Notes: generated by a model from the letters alone, not told the origin. Positions 1 through 8,237 are shown, counted from the first letter of the stretch. The stretch: 32,132 bases of DNA from DASWHD01 sp036393335 (GCA_036393335.1 DASWHD010000120.1:1-32132), one strand, 5' to 3'. Numbers and translations are program-made.

Positions 1-312
1 GCGCAGGGTGCGGAGAAAATCCACGAGGCCGCGGCGCACGAACGGTTCACCGCCGGTCACCCGGACCTTGCGCACCCCGAGGCGGGCGCAGATGCGCACC
101 AGCCGCGCCGCCTCCTCCCACGACAGGATCTCGGAGCGCGGCACGAACTCGATCCCCTCCGGGGGCATGCAGTAGGTGCAGCGCAGGTTGCAGCGGTCGG
201 TGACCGACAGCCGCAAGTAGGTGACCGGGCGGCCGTGGTTGTCGACCAGGGGGGCCTTGGCCTGGGCCGCGTGCATGACGGCGGGGGGCGCCTGCGCGAT
301 CTGCTGGGACAT
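1..312 (-). CDS. moaA: GTP 3',8-cyclase MoaA, N-terminal part (runs off window start)
   Basis: Radical-SAM enzyme that catalyses the first step of molybdenum cofactor synthesis, turning GTP into 3',8-cyclo-GTP. Only the first 104 codons lie in the window; the gene continues past base 1. The reverse strand reads ATG at 312, then the CxxxCxxC [4Fe-4S]/SAM motif CNLRCTYC with cysteines at residues 41, 45 and 48. This is followed by MPPEGIEFVPRSEIL, a typical MoaA stretch, and by the VRVTGGEPFVRRG SAM-binding segment. The start is supported by a purine-rich AAGGGGTGAAGG just upstream and by the normal distance to the cysteine motif. The long structured leader upstream suggests cofactor-responsive control. 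Family assignment is secure; the C-terminal GTP-binding half cannot be inspected. Confidence 0.95.
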   Translation of the reverse strand, partial: MSQQIAQAPPAVMHAAQAKAPLVDNHGRPVTYLRLSVTDRCNLRCTYCMPPEGIEFVPRSEILSWEEAARLVRICARLGVRKVRVTGGEPFVRRGLVDFLRTLR

Positions 313-334
313 CCTTCACCCCTTTCCAAACACG

Positions 335-463
335 GGAGGCGCGGCCGTTTCCAGCCACACCCTGTCGGCCTCGGACCCTATCCCCTGGGAGATCGGCCCC
401 CTGGGACGTAGGTCGGTCGGCTCGGAGCGACGGTTCTGGGGGGAGGTTACCTCCCAGTAACCG
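335..463 (-). promoter_or_regulatory. Candidate molybdenum cofactor (Moco) riboswitch in the moaA leader
   Basis: On the minus strand the 150 bases before moaA can fold extensively. There is a long 5' stem around 430-463 (CGGTTACTGGG pairing with CCCAGAACCG), then CGCTCCGAGCCGACC, and a 3' hairpin GGCTG-GAAA-CGGCC with a GNRA tetraloop. GCGCCTCCCGTG follows about 20 bases before the start region. The Moco RNA motif is known upstream of moaA operons and contains a GNRA tetraloop and conserved 3' GCCUCCC-like bases. Agreement with that consensus is from memory, not from a covariance search. It could instead be an unrelated structured leader. Confidence 0.45.
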
Positions 464-625
464 TTGAGAGCCAGTGACAACAGCCACGCTTCGTCCTGAC
501 GGCCGCCGGGTCTCGCCCCTGTCCGCGCTGGCGCGTGCCGTTTACTCCACCGGTTTCGCCATCCTCCCCGCGGAGAATCGACCACCAACCCGCGGGAGAG
601 GCGCGGGTGCAGATCGATCTTTGAT

Positions 626-658
626 GGGGGTGGGGGATGGGGATTGGGGGACGGGGGG
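626..658 (+). repeat. G-rich tract with G-quadruplex potential
   Basis: Five runs of four to six guanines lie within 33 bases (626-630, 632-636, 639-642, 646-650, 653-658), separated by one to three bases. This meets the usual four-run definition of a quadruplex-forming sequence on the plus strand. It sits in the non-coding gap between the aat terminator and the moaA leader. Whether it folds in the cell is unknown; it may only be a decayed G/A-rich repeat. Confidence 0.6.
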
Positions 659-675
659 ACGGAAGAAAGACACGG

Positions 676-701
676 AAAAATCGCTGGCCGCCCCGCGGCC
701 A
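676..701 (-). terminator. Rho-independent terminator of aat
   Basis: Read on the minus strand, ten bases after the aat stop, TGGCCGC-GGG-GCGGCCA forms a perfect 7-bp stem with a three-base loop. GCGA and a run of five T follow. Position, stem strength and T tract fit an intrinsic terminator for aat. It also separates aat transcription from moaA, which lies on the same strand further downstream. Confidence 0.8.
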
Positions 702-710
702 ACCATCCCC

Positions 711-1415
711 TCACCCCCCACCCCCCACGTCAAACCGCCACCGGCCGATCCGGTCGGGGGCAGCGAGGGCCACCTTCAGCCGCCGCAGGTAGTCCCGCCG
801 CGACATCTCGACGGCACCGAGGCTGGCGAGGTGCGGCGTGGGGAGCTGGCAGTCGATGAAGTGGAACTCCCAGGCAGCCAATTGCCGGGCGAGGTGGACG
901 AGGGCGACCTTGGAGGCGTCGGGGACGCGGCTGAACATCGACTCCCCGAAAAAGGCCCGACCCAGGGCGATGCCGTAGAGGCCACCGGCGAGCTGGCCCG
1001 CGTGCCAGCACTCGATGGAGTGGGCGAGACCGAGGTGGTGCAACGCGCAGTACGACTCGATCATGGCGCCGACGATCCAGGTCCCCCCCTCCGGGTCGTC
1101 CCGGCGCGGCGCCGCACACCCCTCCATCACCGCGCGGAAGCAGGTGTCGGTGGTCACTTGGAAGCCGCCGTTGCGCAGCCGCTTGGCGAGGCTGCGGGTG
1201 ACACGCACGCCGTCCGGGAAGAGCACCGCACGCGGCTCGGGCGACCACCACAGGACCGGCTGGCCGTCATTGAACCACGGAAAGATTCCGCGCTGGTACG
1301 CGGCGATCAGGCGCTCGGGACGCAGATCCCCTCCCACGGCTACCAGCCCCTCCGGGGAGGCGAGTCGCGGATCCGGAAACCGCAAGTCACGGCTGTCCTG
1401 GGCGAGGAAAAACAT
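711..1415 (-). CDS. aat: Leucyl/phenylalanyl-tRNA--protein transferase
   Basis: Transfers Leu or Phe from aminoacyl-tRNA to the N-terminal Arg or Lys of proteins, making a destabilising residue for ClpS/ClpAP in the bacterial N-end rule. The product is 234 aa, the usual family length. Recognisable stretches are FPDPRLASPEGLVAVGGDL and YQRGIFPWF near the N-terminus, LWWSPEPRAVLFP around residue 65, and TWIVGAMIESYCALHHLG. These are followed by AHSIECW and LAGGLYGIALGRAFFGESMF. The start ATG at 1415 gives the standard beginning before the conserved FPDP stretch. It is monocistronic, with a terminator directly after the stop. ClpS and ClpA are not in this window, although a small protein with a possible ClpS-like fold lies about 2 kb away. 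Confidence 0.95.
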   Translation of the reverse strand: MFFLAQDSRDLRFPDPRLASPEGLVAVGGDLRPERLIAAYQRGIFPWFNDGQPVLWWSPEPRAVLFPDGVRVTRSLAKRLRNGGFQVTTDTCFRAVMEGCAAPRRDDPEGGTWIVGAMIESYCALHHLGLAHSIECWHAGQLAGGLYGIALGRAFFGESMFSRVPDASKVALVHLARQLAAWEFHFIDCQLPTPHLASLGAVEMSRRDYLRRLKVALAAPDRIGRWRFDVGGGG

Positions 1416-1471
1416 AGTAAGTAACGATGGTACCAGAACAATTTCTTCCTCCCACAGGGGAGCCTCCGGAG

Positions 1472-1500
1472 CCCTCCCCTGCGGGGGAGGATGGGGTGGG
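1472..1500. repeat. Dispersed hairpin repeat, copy A (upstream of proS)
   Basis: CCCTCCCC-TGC-GGGGGAGG folds into a hairpin of about 7-8 bp and is followed by ATGGGGTGGG. The same arrangement, CCCTCCCCC-TCC-GGGGGAGGG followed by TTGGGGTGGG, occurs at 16918-16950 in front of prmA. Two similar copies in intergenic DNA indicate a dispersed extragenic repeat family. The rest of the 1416-1670 gap shows no gene. Confidence 0.6.
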
Positions 1501-1670
1501 AGCGGCGGTCGCAGGCAGTGTCCTCCGCCCATGGGCCCTCCCCCAGGCCCCCTCCCGGCGCTAGGAGGCCGCAAAGGGTTCCCCTGCGGGGAGAATCGGT
1601 TGTTGGGTTCCGCTTGCCTCGCCGCCGCCCGTGGGGTGAGATGCCCGCCTCGTCCCCCCTGGAGCCCGCG

Positions 1671-3419
1671 ATGCGCTACACCCGCTACCTCTTGAACACC
1701 GTCCGCGAGACCCCCTCCGAGGCGGAGGTGGTCAGCCACCGGCTGATGCTGCGCACCGGCATGATTCACAAGGTCGCCGCCGGCATCTACTCCTACCTCC
1801 CCCTCGCCCTGCGCACCCTGAAGAGGATCTCCGACATCGTGCGTGACGAGATGAATGCGGCGGGTGCCCAGGAGCTGCTGATGCCCGCGGTGCAGCCGGC
1901 CGAGCTGTGGCAGGAGAGCGGCCGCTGGACTCAGTACGGAAAGGAGCTGCTGCGCCTTCAGGACCGGCACCAGCGCGATTTCTGCCTCGGCCCGACCCAC
2001 GAGGAGGTGATCACCGACATCGTCCGCAGCCAGGTCCGCTCCTGGCGGCAGCTGCCGGTCAACCTCTACCAGATCCAGTCCAAGTTCCGCGACGAGATCC
2101 GGCCGCGCTTCGGTCTGATGCGTGGCCGCGAGTTCCTCATGAAGGACGCCTACTCCTTCGATCGCGACGACGCGGCAGCGGCGCTCACCTACGAACAGAT
2201 GCACCGCGCCTACTGCAACATCTTCCAGCGCTGCGGCCTGCGCTTTCGCGCCGTGGAGGCGGACACCGGCACCATCGGCGGCTCCTTCTCCCACGAGTTC
2301 ATGGTGCTGGCGGAGAGCGGCGAGGACGCGGTGCTCTCCTGCGATGCCTGCGACTACGCCGCCAACCAGGAGAAGGCGACCACGCGCCGCCCGGAGCCCG
2401 ACCCGGCCGCGGGAGACGCACCCTACGAGCAGATTTCGACCCCGGGCAAGAGCGCCGTCGACGAGGTGGCGGCATTCCTCGGTGTGGAGCCGAGAAGCCT
2501 GGCCAAGACCCTCGTCTACCGTGCCGACGACCGGCTGGTGGCGGTCCTGGTGCGCGGCGACCACGCGGTGAACGAGATCAAGCTCGGCCACGCCCTGGGC
2601 GCCACCGAGCTGGTCCTGGCGGACGACGCCGAGGTGCAGGCGGTGACCGGGGCGCCGTGCGGCTTCGCCGGGCCGGTGGGCCTGACCGGCGTGGAGGTCT
2701 GGACCGACCATGCGGTGGCCACCATGGCGAGCGCCGTGGTCGGCGCCAACGCGGCCGATACCCACCTGCGCGGCGTCCATCCGGGACGCGACTTCGCCAT
2801 CGACCGAGTCGCGGACCTGCGGAACGCCGAGCACGGCGACGGCTGCCCGCGGTGCGCCGGAACCCTGCAGCTCACCCGCGGCATCGAGGTGGGACATATC
2901 TTCAAGCTCGGCATCAAGTACTCGCAGGCCCTGGGCGCCACCTACCTCAACGAGGAGGGCAACGCGGTGGCGATCGTCATGGGGTGCTACGGCATCGGCA
3001 TCGGCCGCACCATGGCGGCGAGCATCGAGCAGAACAACGATGCGGACGGGATCATCTGGCCGGCACCGATCGCCCCCTTTCCCGTCGAGATCCTCTTGGT
3101 GCGCGAGGACGACGCGGCGTCGCAGGGGGTCGCGACGGCCCTGGAAGAGGCCCTGACCGCGGCCGGGCTGGAGCCCCTGGTGGACGATCGCCCCGAGCGG
3201 CCGGGGGTGAAGTTCAAGGATGCCGACCTCCTCGGCCTGCCGTACTGCGTCACCGTGGGACCGCGCGGGCTGGCGGAGGGCAAGGTGGAGATCAAGGAGC
3301 GGCGCAGCGGCACGCGCCACGAGGTGGCGCTGGACCAAGCGGTAGGGTGGCTTACTGAGCGCCTGGCGGTTGAGATGTCGGGAAGATGGGAACGCCCGTC
3401 GGGCGCGGGGCAGAGCTAG
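1671..3419 (+). CDS. proS: Prolyl-tRNA synthetase, bacterial type with editing domain
   Basis: Class II aminoacyl-tRNA synthetase that charges tRNA-Pro. The 582-aa product has the prokaryote-type architecture. The N-terminal catalytic region has a motif 1 area around ELLMPAVQPAELWQESGRW and motif 2 FRDEIRPRFGLMRGREF from residue 139. An inserted YbaK-like editing domain spans roughly residues 249-375, including GDHAVNEIKL, where mischarged Ala-tRNA-Pro would be cleared. Motif 3 lies around GIGIGRTMAASIEQN near residue 441. A C-terminal anticodon-binding domain ends the protein. I chose ATG 1671 because MRYTRYLLNTVRE is the family N-terminus and GGAG lies seven bases upstream. ATG 1641 is in frame and would add ten residues. 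The 78-aa gene downstream starts 23 bases after the stop and is probably co-transcribed. Confidence 0.96.
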   Translation: MRYTRYLLNTVRETPSEAEVVSHRLMLRTGMIHKVAAGIYSYLPLALRTLKRISDIVRDEMNAAGAQELLMPAVQPAELWQESGRWTQYGKELLRLQDRHQRDFCLGPTHEEVITDIVRSQVRSWRQLPVNLYQIQSKFRDEIRPRFGLMRGREFLMKDAYSFDRDDAAAALTYEQMHRAYCNIFQRCGLRFRAVEADTGTIGGSFSHEFMVLAESGEDAVLSCDACDYAANQEKATTRRPEPDPAAGDAPYEQISTPGKSAVDEVAAFLGVEPRSLAKTLVYRADDRLVAVLVRGDHAVNEIKLGHALGATELVLADDAEVQAVTGAPCGFAGPVGLTGVEVWTDHAVATMASAVVGANAADTHLRGVHPGRDFAIDRVADLRNAEHGDGCPRCAGTLQLTRGIEVGHIFKLGIKYSQALGATYLNEEGNAVAIVMGCYGIGIGRTMAASIEQNNDADGIIWPAPIAPFPVEILLVREDDAASQGVATALEEALTAAGLEPLVDDRPERPGVKFKDADLLGLPYCVTVGPRGLAEGKVEIKERRSGTRHEVALDQAVGWLTERLAVEMSGRWERPSGAGQS

Positions 3420-3442
3420 TCATCAAAGCCGGGGAGGCCATC

Positions 3443-3679
3443 ATGGGTCCATTTCAGTTGCGGATGCTGTTCACCAGCGACGACGTGCAAATCCAGGCGG
3501 CCTCCCAGGTCCTCGCCGCGCACAGCGGGCGAAGCCTCGACGAGGCGTCGGAGGCCATCCGCAACGTGATCGATGGCCAGCTGCGGATCTTCGAGTTTCC
3601 CGACCAAGCCTCCGCACAGGCGTGCGCCGAGGCGATCGGCCACCTGGGCCTGATCACCAAGGTGACGCCCAAGCGCTGA
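3443..3679 (+). CDS. Small conserved-looking protein of unknown function, ClpS/L7-L12-like fold suspected
   Basis: A 78-aa protein I cannot assign to a named family. ATG 3443 has a strong Shine-Dalgarno sequence (GGGGAGG, five bases away), so it is likely translated. A longer frame to 3386 lacks such support. The predicted pattern is a short strand (FQLRMLFT), helix (QIQAASQVLAAHSG), helix (SLDEASEAIRNVIDG), strand (QLRIFEF), helix (ASAQACAEAIGHLG) and strand (ITKVTPK). This order, with the phrase DEASEAIRNV in helix 2, resembles the alpha/beta sandwich shared by ClpS and the L7/L12 C-terminal domain. No signal peptide, membrane segment or cysteine cluster is visible. Co-transcription with proS suggests a role near translation or protein quality control, which is inference only. 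Confidence 0.75.
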   Translation: MGPFQLRMLFTSDDVQIQAASQVLAAHSGRSLDEASEAIRNVIDGQLRIFEFPDQASAQACAEAIGHLGLITKVTPKR

Positions 3680-4039
3680 GCCACCGGATGCGCGGGCGGC
3701 GCGCCCCGCCTGCCTACGACCGCATCGCACGGCGGTGCTGCGCGCATGGCTGGTTGTGGGACGGGCGCCACGCACCTCGCCGGCACCATCGGCATGATCG
3801 GTCCGGACCTCCCACCGTGGGTGGCACGACGGCGCAGCAAATTCCGGGGGACAAATGCGGGGTGGGCCTCCTGCCCAGCCAGGGCCGACACCGAGCGCCA
3901 CTGCGATCGTATCCACCCGCACCGAGGGGGCACTCTCTCGGTCCGCCGCGCCATCGTGCCGATATTCACAGGCAGGCCCTGTCGGGCCACCATCGGCCCG
4001 TCCAGCCAATGAAGTGGGGCGGGCCACCGAGCACTCCCG
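3680..4039. other. Non-coding gap between the proS unit and the signalling cassette
   Basis: No convincing gene is seen in these 360 bases on either strand. Just after the upstream stop, GCGGG...CCCGC (around 3692-3709) could form a short GC-rich hairpin, but no T tract follows. The promoter of the signalling cassette should lie here, yet I see no clear -35/-10 pair and no sigma-54 site with correct spacing. Confidence 0.5.
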
Positions 4040-6655
4040 GTGAACGCCCAGCCCGCGTCGCAACGCCACCTCAACCTAGCCATCCAGGTCAAGCTCGCCC
4101 TGGCCTTTGGCCTGATCTGGATCGCCTTGGGGCCGCTTTCGGCCTATCTCACCTACCAGTACGTCTACAGCGATCTGTTTGCGGTCGAGGCGCGGAGGCT
4201 CGTTGCGCACCAACGGATCGTCGCCGGCCTCCTGGAGAATCGCCGGCAGGCGCTGCAAGAGAGCATCCAGCTTCTGGCGCGGAACCGCACCATGCGGCTC
4301 TTTCTCCTGGCACACCGGCTGGCCGAAGAGGCTCCGGCCTCGGCCGCCGGGACCTATAACGAGGCGGCCGTCGCGGCGGAGATCGAGCCGTTTGCCACCG
4401 GGCGGCGGAGGCGATGGCTGCGCGTCACCAACCTGGCCGGAAACGTGTTGATCGAGGCAGGGACGTCCCCGGTGACGACGACGCGCACGGTACCCTCACC
4501 GTGGCTATTACTCCGACCCGGTAGCACGTGGACCCGGCTCACCGGCATCCCTGCCCTCACTGCGGCGGCGCCGGTATTTTCCCCCACAGAGACTGGATCC
4601 ATGCTCGGATACGTGGTCGCCATCGAGCCCCTCGATGACGACCTGGTCCTGTGGCTGAAGAGCAATACCGGCCTGGAGTATGCGATCACCGAGCTGGACG
4701 GGACGGTCCTCCTCAGCACCACCGCCGCCCTGTCCGGACGAGTCGCGTTGCCGGAGGGCGGCATCGTCGGCGTGGCCATCCAGCAGGGTGATCACCTCAT
4801 CTCCGGGACCGAGGAGGCGGCCGCCGGCGTCGTCTTCCTCTCGGCCACCTCCGCGGCCCCCCTGAAAAGCAGTGCGCGCGATGAGGCCCGCCGCGTCGTC
4901 CTCACCACCGGCGCACTGGGCCTCCTCCCGCTGACCGTCATGCTCTTGGCCGGCCGGCACTTGATACGACCCCTGACCACGTTGACGGAGAAGATGGCTG
5001 CGTACACGGGCCACCCGCCGGCGAGCCTGCCACGGGATCAGGTCACCGCCATCGAGGCGACGTTCGACGAAATGGTCGCGGTCATCTCGGATCGCGAGAC
5101 ACGGCTCTCGGAGACCGCCAACCGCCTGCAGGCGATCTCCGCCACCGCCCTCGACGCCCAGATCACCATCGATCAGCGCGGCCGCATCCTGTCGCTCAAC
5201 CCGGCCGGGGAAAAGATGCTCGGCTACGCCGCGGCGGAGCTGGAAGGCAAAAATGTCAAGGTACTTCTGCCACCGCCATTCCGGGAGCAGCATGATGGCT
5301 ATCTCGAAGCGTATCTGCGTACGGGCAGACGCCGGATGATCGGCCGCACCGTGGAGGTGCGCGCCGTGCGGGCCAGCGGCGAGGAATTCCCCTGCGAGCT
5401 GGCCATCTCCGAGGTGCGGCTGGCCAACGGCGAGCGCCTCTTCCACAGCAGCCTGCATGACCTGACGGCCCGCAAACAAAGCGAGGAAAAGCTCCGGCGC
5501 CTGGTCCGTGGCGTCGAGGCGGCGGCGGAGGTGATCGTCATGACCGATCCCGCCGGCCGGATCTTCTACGTCAACCCGGCGTTCACTGCCGTGACCGGTT
5601 ACCAGCCGGCGGAGGCGATGGGGCACACAGCACGGCTACTCAAGAGCGGCATGCACCCCGCCAGCTTCTACAAGGCGCTGTGGGAGACCATCTTGCGCGG
5701 CGAGGTGTGGACCGGAGAGGTCACCAACCGCCGCAAGGACGGCACCCTATACGAGGCCGCCGTCACCATCGCCCCGGTCCTCGACAACGAGGGCCGGCAG
5801 GATGGATTCGTGGCGCTCCAGGCCGACATCACCGAACGCAAGCACACCGAGGAGGCATTGGAACGGCTGACGGCGATGCTCATGGATCAGACGGACGAGC
5901 TGCGCCGCTCCAACGAAGAGCTCCAGCAATTCGCCTACATCGCGTCCCACGATCTCCAGGAGCCCGTGCGCATGGTGAAGAATTTCACCGAGCTCCTGGA
6001 ACGCCGGTACGGCGACCGGCTGGACGACAGTGGCCGCGAGTTCATCGGCTTTGCGATCGATGGTGCCCGGCGGATGCAACGCCTCATCCAGGACTTGTTG
6101 GAGTACTCCCGGGTCGGAACCCACGGCCGAGAACCGTCACCGATTGCGACACAAGAAGTGCTGATGGGCGTCCTCGCCAACCTCAAGATCGCGATCGACG
6201 AGAGCGCGGCCGCGATCACCCACGGCCCGCTGCCCGAAGTCATGGCGGACGAGAGTCAGATCTTACAGCTCCTGCAAAATCTCGTCGCCAATGCGATCAA
6301 GTTCCGTGGGCCAAGCGCTCCGCAGGTCCACATTGAAGCAGGGCGCCAGGGCGATCACTGGCTGTTTGCCGTGCGGGACAACGGCATCGGCATCGATCCT
6401 GCCCAGTACGGACGCGTCTTCCAAGTCTTCCAGCGCCTCCATTCCCGCGACGAGTACCCCGGCAGTGGCATCGGCCTGGCGGTGTGCAAACGCATCGTAC
6501 AGCGCCATGGGGGGCAGATCTGGGTAGAGTCGCAACCCGGCGCAGGGTCCACCTTCTACTTCACGCTGCCGGTCGCCGGACCGCCGGCGGCTCCCGCGAC
6601 GGTGGTCGCGGGGCAGGACGCCGGATCACCCACCACCACCGCGACCGAGGCCTGA
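4040..6655 (+). CDS. Membrane sensor histidine kinase with periplasmic sensor, HAMP-like linker and two PAS domains
   Basis: An 871-aa sensor kinase. A first membrane segment at about residues 17-40 and a second at 284-305 enclose a periplasmic domain of about 240 residues, with a long helix followed by a PAS/CACHE-like part. A HAMP-like linker (RHLIRPLTTLTEKM) follows. Next come PAS 1 (about 363-480) and PAS 2 (about 487-600). A HisKA domain has phospho-acceptor His637 in FAYIASHDLQEP. The ATPase domain has Asn751 (N box), DNGIG at 780-784 and GSGIG at 808-812. The HisKA type is that of phytochrome-like kinases that pair with Rcp1-type receivers, and such a receiver is encoded two genes downstream. 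The start is a GTG with no clear ribosome binding site, so the first residues are uncertain. One base separates it from the next kinase. The ligand is unknown. Confidence 0.9.
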   Translation: MNAQPASQRHLNLAIQVKLALAFGLIWIALGPLSAYLTYQYVYSDLFAVEARRLVAHQRIVAGLLENRRQALQESIQLLARNRTMRLFLLAHRLAEEAPASAAGTYNEAAVAAEIEPFATGRRRRWLRVTNLAGNVLIEAGTSPVTTTRTVPSPWLLLRPGSTWTRLTGIPALTAAAPVFSPTETGSMLGYVVAIEPLDDDLVLWLKSNTGLEYAITELDGTVLLSTTAALSGRVALPEGGIVGVAIQQGDHLISGTEEAAAGVVFLSATSAAPLKSSARDEARRVVLTTGALGLLPLTVMLLAGRHLIRPLTTLTEKMAAYTGHPPASLPRDQVTAIEATFDEMVAVISDRETRLSETANRLQAISATALDAQITIDQRGRILSLNPAGEKMLGYAAAELEGKNVKVLLPPPFREQHDGYLEAYLRTGRRRMIGRTVEVRAVRASGEEFPCELAISEVRLANGERLFHSSLHDLTARKQSEEKLRRLVRGVEAAAEVIVMTDPAGRIFYVNPAFTAVTGYQPAEAMGHTARLLKSGMHPASFYKALWETILRGEVWTGEVTNRRKDGTLYEAAVTIAPVLDNEGRQDGFVALQADITERKHTEEALERLTAMLMDQTDELRRSNEELQQFAYIASHDLQEPVRMVKNFTELLERRYGDRLDDSGREFIGFAIDGARRMQRLIQDLLEYSRVGTHGREPSPIATQEVLMGVLANLKIAIDESAAAITHGPLPEVMADESQILQLLQNLVANAIKFRGPSAPQVHIEAGRQGDHWLFAVRDNGIGIDPAQYGRVFQVFQRLHSRDEYPGSGIGLAVCKRIVQRHGGQIWVESQPGAGSTFYFTLPVAGPPAAPATVVAGQDAGSPTTTATEA

Positions 6656-6656
6656 A

Positions 6657-8237
6657 ATGGGCGCGGAAGAAAAACGCGTCTCCACGACGCCGGTACTGGC
6701 GATGACCGCCGCCATCGTGATGGGCACCACGCTCCTCCTCGCCATGAAGGTAACCTTTCTTACCGGCTGGCGAGGGTCCAATGAGCCATTGCACGCATTC
6801 ATCGAGGGGGTCGGTGCATTCATCGCGGTTTGCCTGGCATCGCTGCTGCTGCACCTCGATTCGCGCGACCCGGAGGCGCGGCACAATCGACCCATCGCCG
6901 GCGCATTCATTGCCATGGGTCTCCTCGACGCGGCCCATGCGGCGACCGGTGTGGGGAATACCTTCGTGTGGTTTCACTCCGCCGCCACCCTGGCAGGGGG
7001 AGCCCTGGTTTCCCTGGTGTGGATCCCGCGCCGCGGCCGCAAAGGGCTGGGTGTGTGGCCGATCGCCATCGCCTGTACCGGCGTCGTGGTGGGCTCCGTG
7101 CTGTACGGCGACCGCTTGCCGGCGATGGTCCAGGATGGCGAGTTCACCACAGCAGCGCGGGTGCTCAACCTCGGCGGAGGAGGATTGTTTTTCGCAGCGG
7201 CCGCGCGCCTCCTCCTGGACTACCGGACGACACGCCACCACGACGACCTCTTGTTCGCCTTGCTCTGCGGGTTGTTTGGCGGTGCCGGAGCCCTGTTCGA
7301 AGGTTCCCAACTCTGGGACCTCACCTGGTGGACCTGGCACCTCGTGCGTCTCTTCGCATACGGCATCGGGCTGTCGTTCGTGGTGCTCCATGTCCGCCGG
7401 GAGGAGACCAAGCTGCGCCGCAGCAACGCCGCCCTGGCACGGGCACGACGCGTCCTCGAGAAGACCGTGACGGACCTCGAACGGTCCAACCGCGAGCTGG
7501 AACAATTTGCCTATGTCGCCTCTCACGACCTGCAGGAGCCCCTGCGCATGGTGGGCAGCTTCACCCAGCTCCTCGACCAGAGGTACGGCGACCGGCTGGA
7601 CGACGACGGGCGTGAGTTCATCACCTATGCCGTGGAAGGTGCGCACCGCATGCAGGAGCTGATCCAGTCGCTCCTGCACTACTCGCGAGTCGGGAGCCGC
7701 GGCCCGCAGCTCGCCCAGACCCATTGCCAGGCGGTGCTGGACGGCGTCCTTAGCCACCAGCGCGCCGCCATCGAGGAGAGCGGCGCCACCCTCACCGTCG
7801 GCCCTCTTCCCGAGCTTCTGGCCGATGTCACCCAGCTCGGCCACCTGTTTCAGCACCTAATCCTCAACGCGATCAAGTTCCGCAGCGACCGGCCGCTGGC
7901 CATCGAGGTCTCCGCCGCAGAGGAAGACGGTGAGTGGCACTTCGCGGTGCGAGACAATGGCATCGGCATCGATCCGCAATACGCCGAACGCATCTTTACC
8001 CTCTTCCAGAGGCTCCACCCTCGCGATCGCTATCCAGGCACCGGTATCGGCCTCGCGGTGTGCAAGAAGATCGTCCAACAGCATGGCGGGCGGATCTGGG
8101 TGGAATCACAGCCGGGCCATGGTGCCACCTTTCACTTCACCTTGCCTGGTCATCGCGAGCCCGCTGCCGATGAGGAGAGCGGCAGCTTGACCCTGGCCAT
8201 GGTGATGCGAAATGGGCGAGCCCTGGGCCGCAGGTAG
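6657..8237 (+). CDS. Membrane histidine kinase with polytopic MASE-like sensor
   Basis: A 526-aa kinase. The first about 240 residues hold seven or eight hydrophobic segments, like the MASE family of membrane-integral sensors. His residues lie in or near them (EPLHAFIEG, DAAHAATG, WFHSAATL), as in MASE domains thought to bind a cofactor. A short coiled coil (residues about 247-275) leads to a HisKA with His290 in FAYVASHDLQEP, then Asn404 (N box), DNGIG from 433 and GTGIG at 461-465. There is no PAS domain. The catalytic half closely follows that of the kinase just upstream, indicating duplication with swapped sensors. The start ATG lies one base after the preceding stop, so the two are certainly co-transcribed and probably translationally coupled. 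Confidence 0.9.
   Translation: MGAEEKRVSTTPVLAMTAAIVMGTTLLLAMKVTFLTGWRGSNEPLHAFIEGVGAFIAVCLASLLLHLDSRDPEARHNRPIAGAFIAMGLLDAAHAATGVGNTFVWFHSAATLAGGALVSLVWIPRRGRKGLGVWPIAIACTGVVVGSVLYGDRLPAMVQDGEFTTAARVLNLGGGGLFFAAAARLLLDYRTTRHHDDLLFALLCGLFGGAGALFEGSQLWDLTWWTWHLVRLFAYGIGLSFVVLHVRREETKLRRSNAALARARRVLEKTVTDLERSNRELEQFAYVASHDLQEPLRMVGSFTQLLDQRYGDRLDDDGREFITYAVEGAHRMQELIQSLLHYSRVGSRGPQLAQTHCQAVLDGVLSHQRAAIEESGATLTVGPLPELLADVTQLGHLFQHLILNAIKFRSDRPLAIEVSAAEEDGEWHFAVRDNGIGIDPQYAERIFTLFQRLHPRDRYPGTGIGLAVCKKIVQQHGGRIWVESQPGHGATFHFTLPGHREPAADEESGSLTLAMVMRNGRALGRR

Noticed and set aside
711..3338. Very long open frame on the minus strand opposite proS, continuous with aat
   Set aside because: Only its last 234 codons (aat) look like a protein family; the remainder is low-complexity antisense of a clear proS gene, as expected in GC-rich DNA.
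3815..3840. TGGCAC followed by a GC-containing segment before the signalling cassette, as a sigma-54 promoter
   Set aside because: The GG to GC distance is nine, not ten, bases and the -12 element lacks TTGC.
3880..3910. GCCACTG-like box suggesting a cobalamin riboswitch
   Set aside because: Other conserved boxes are absent or in the wrong order, and the downstream gene has no link to B12.
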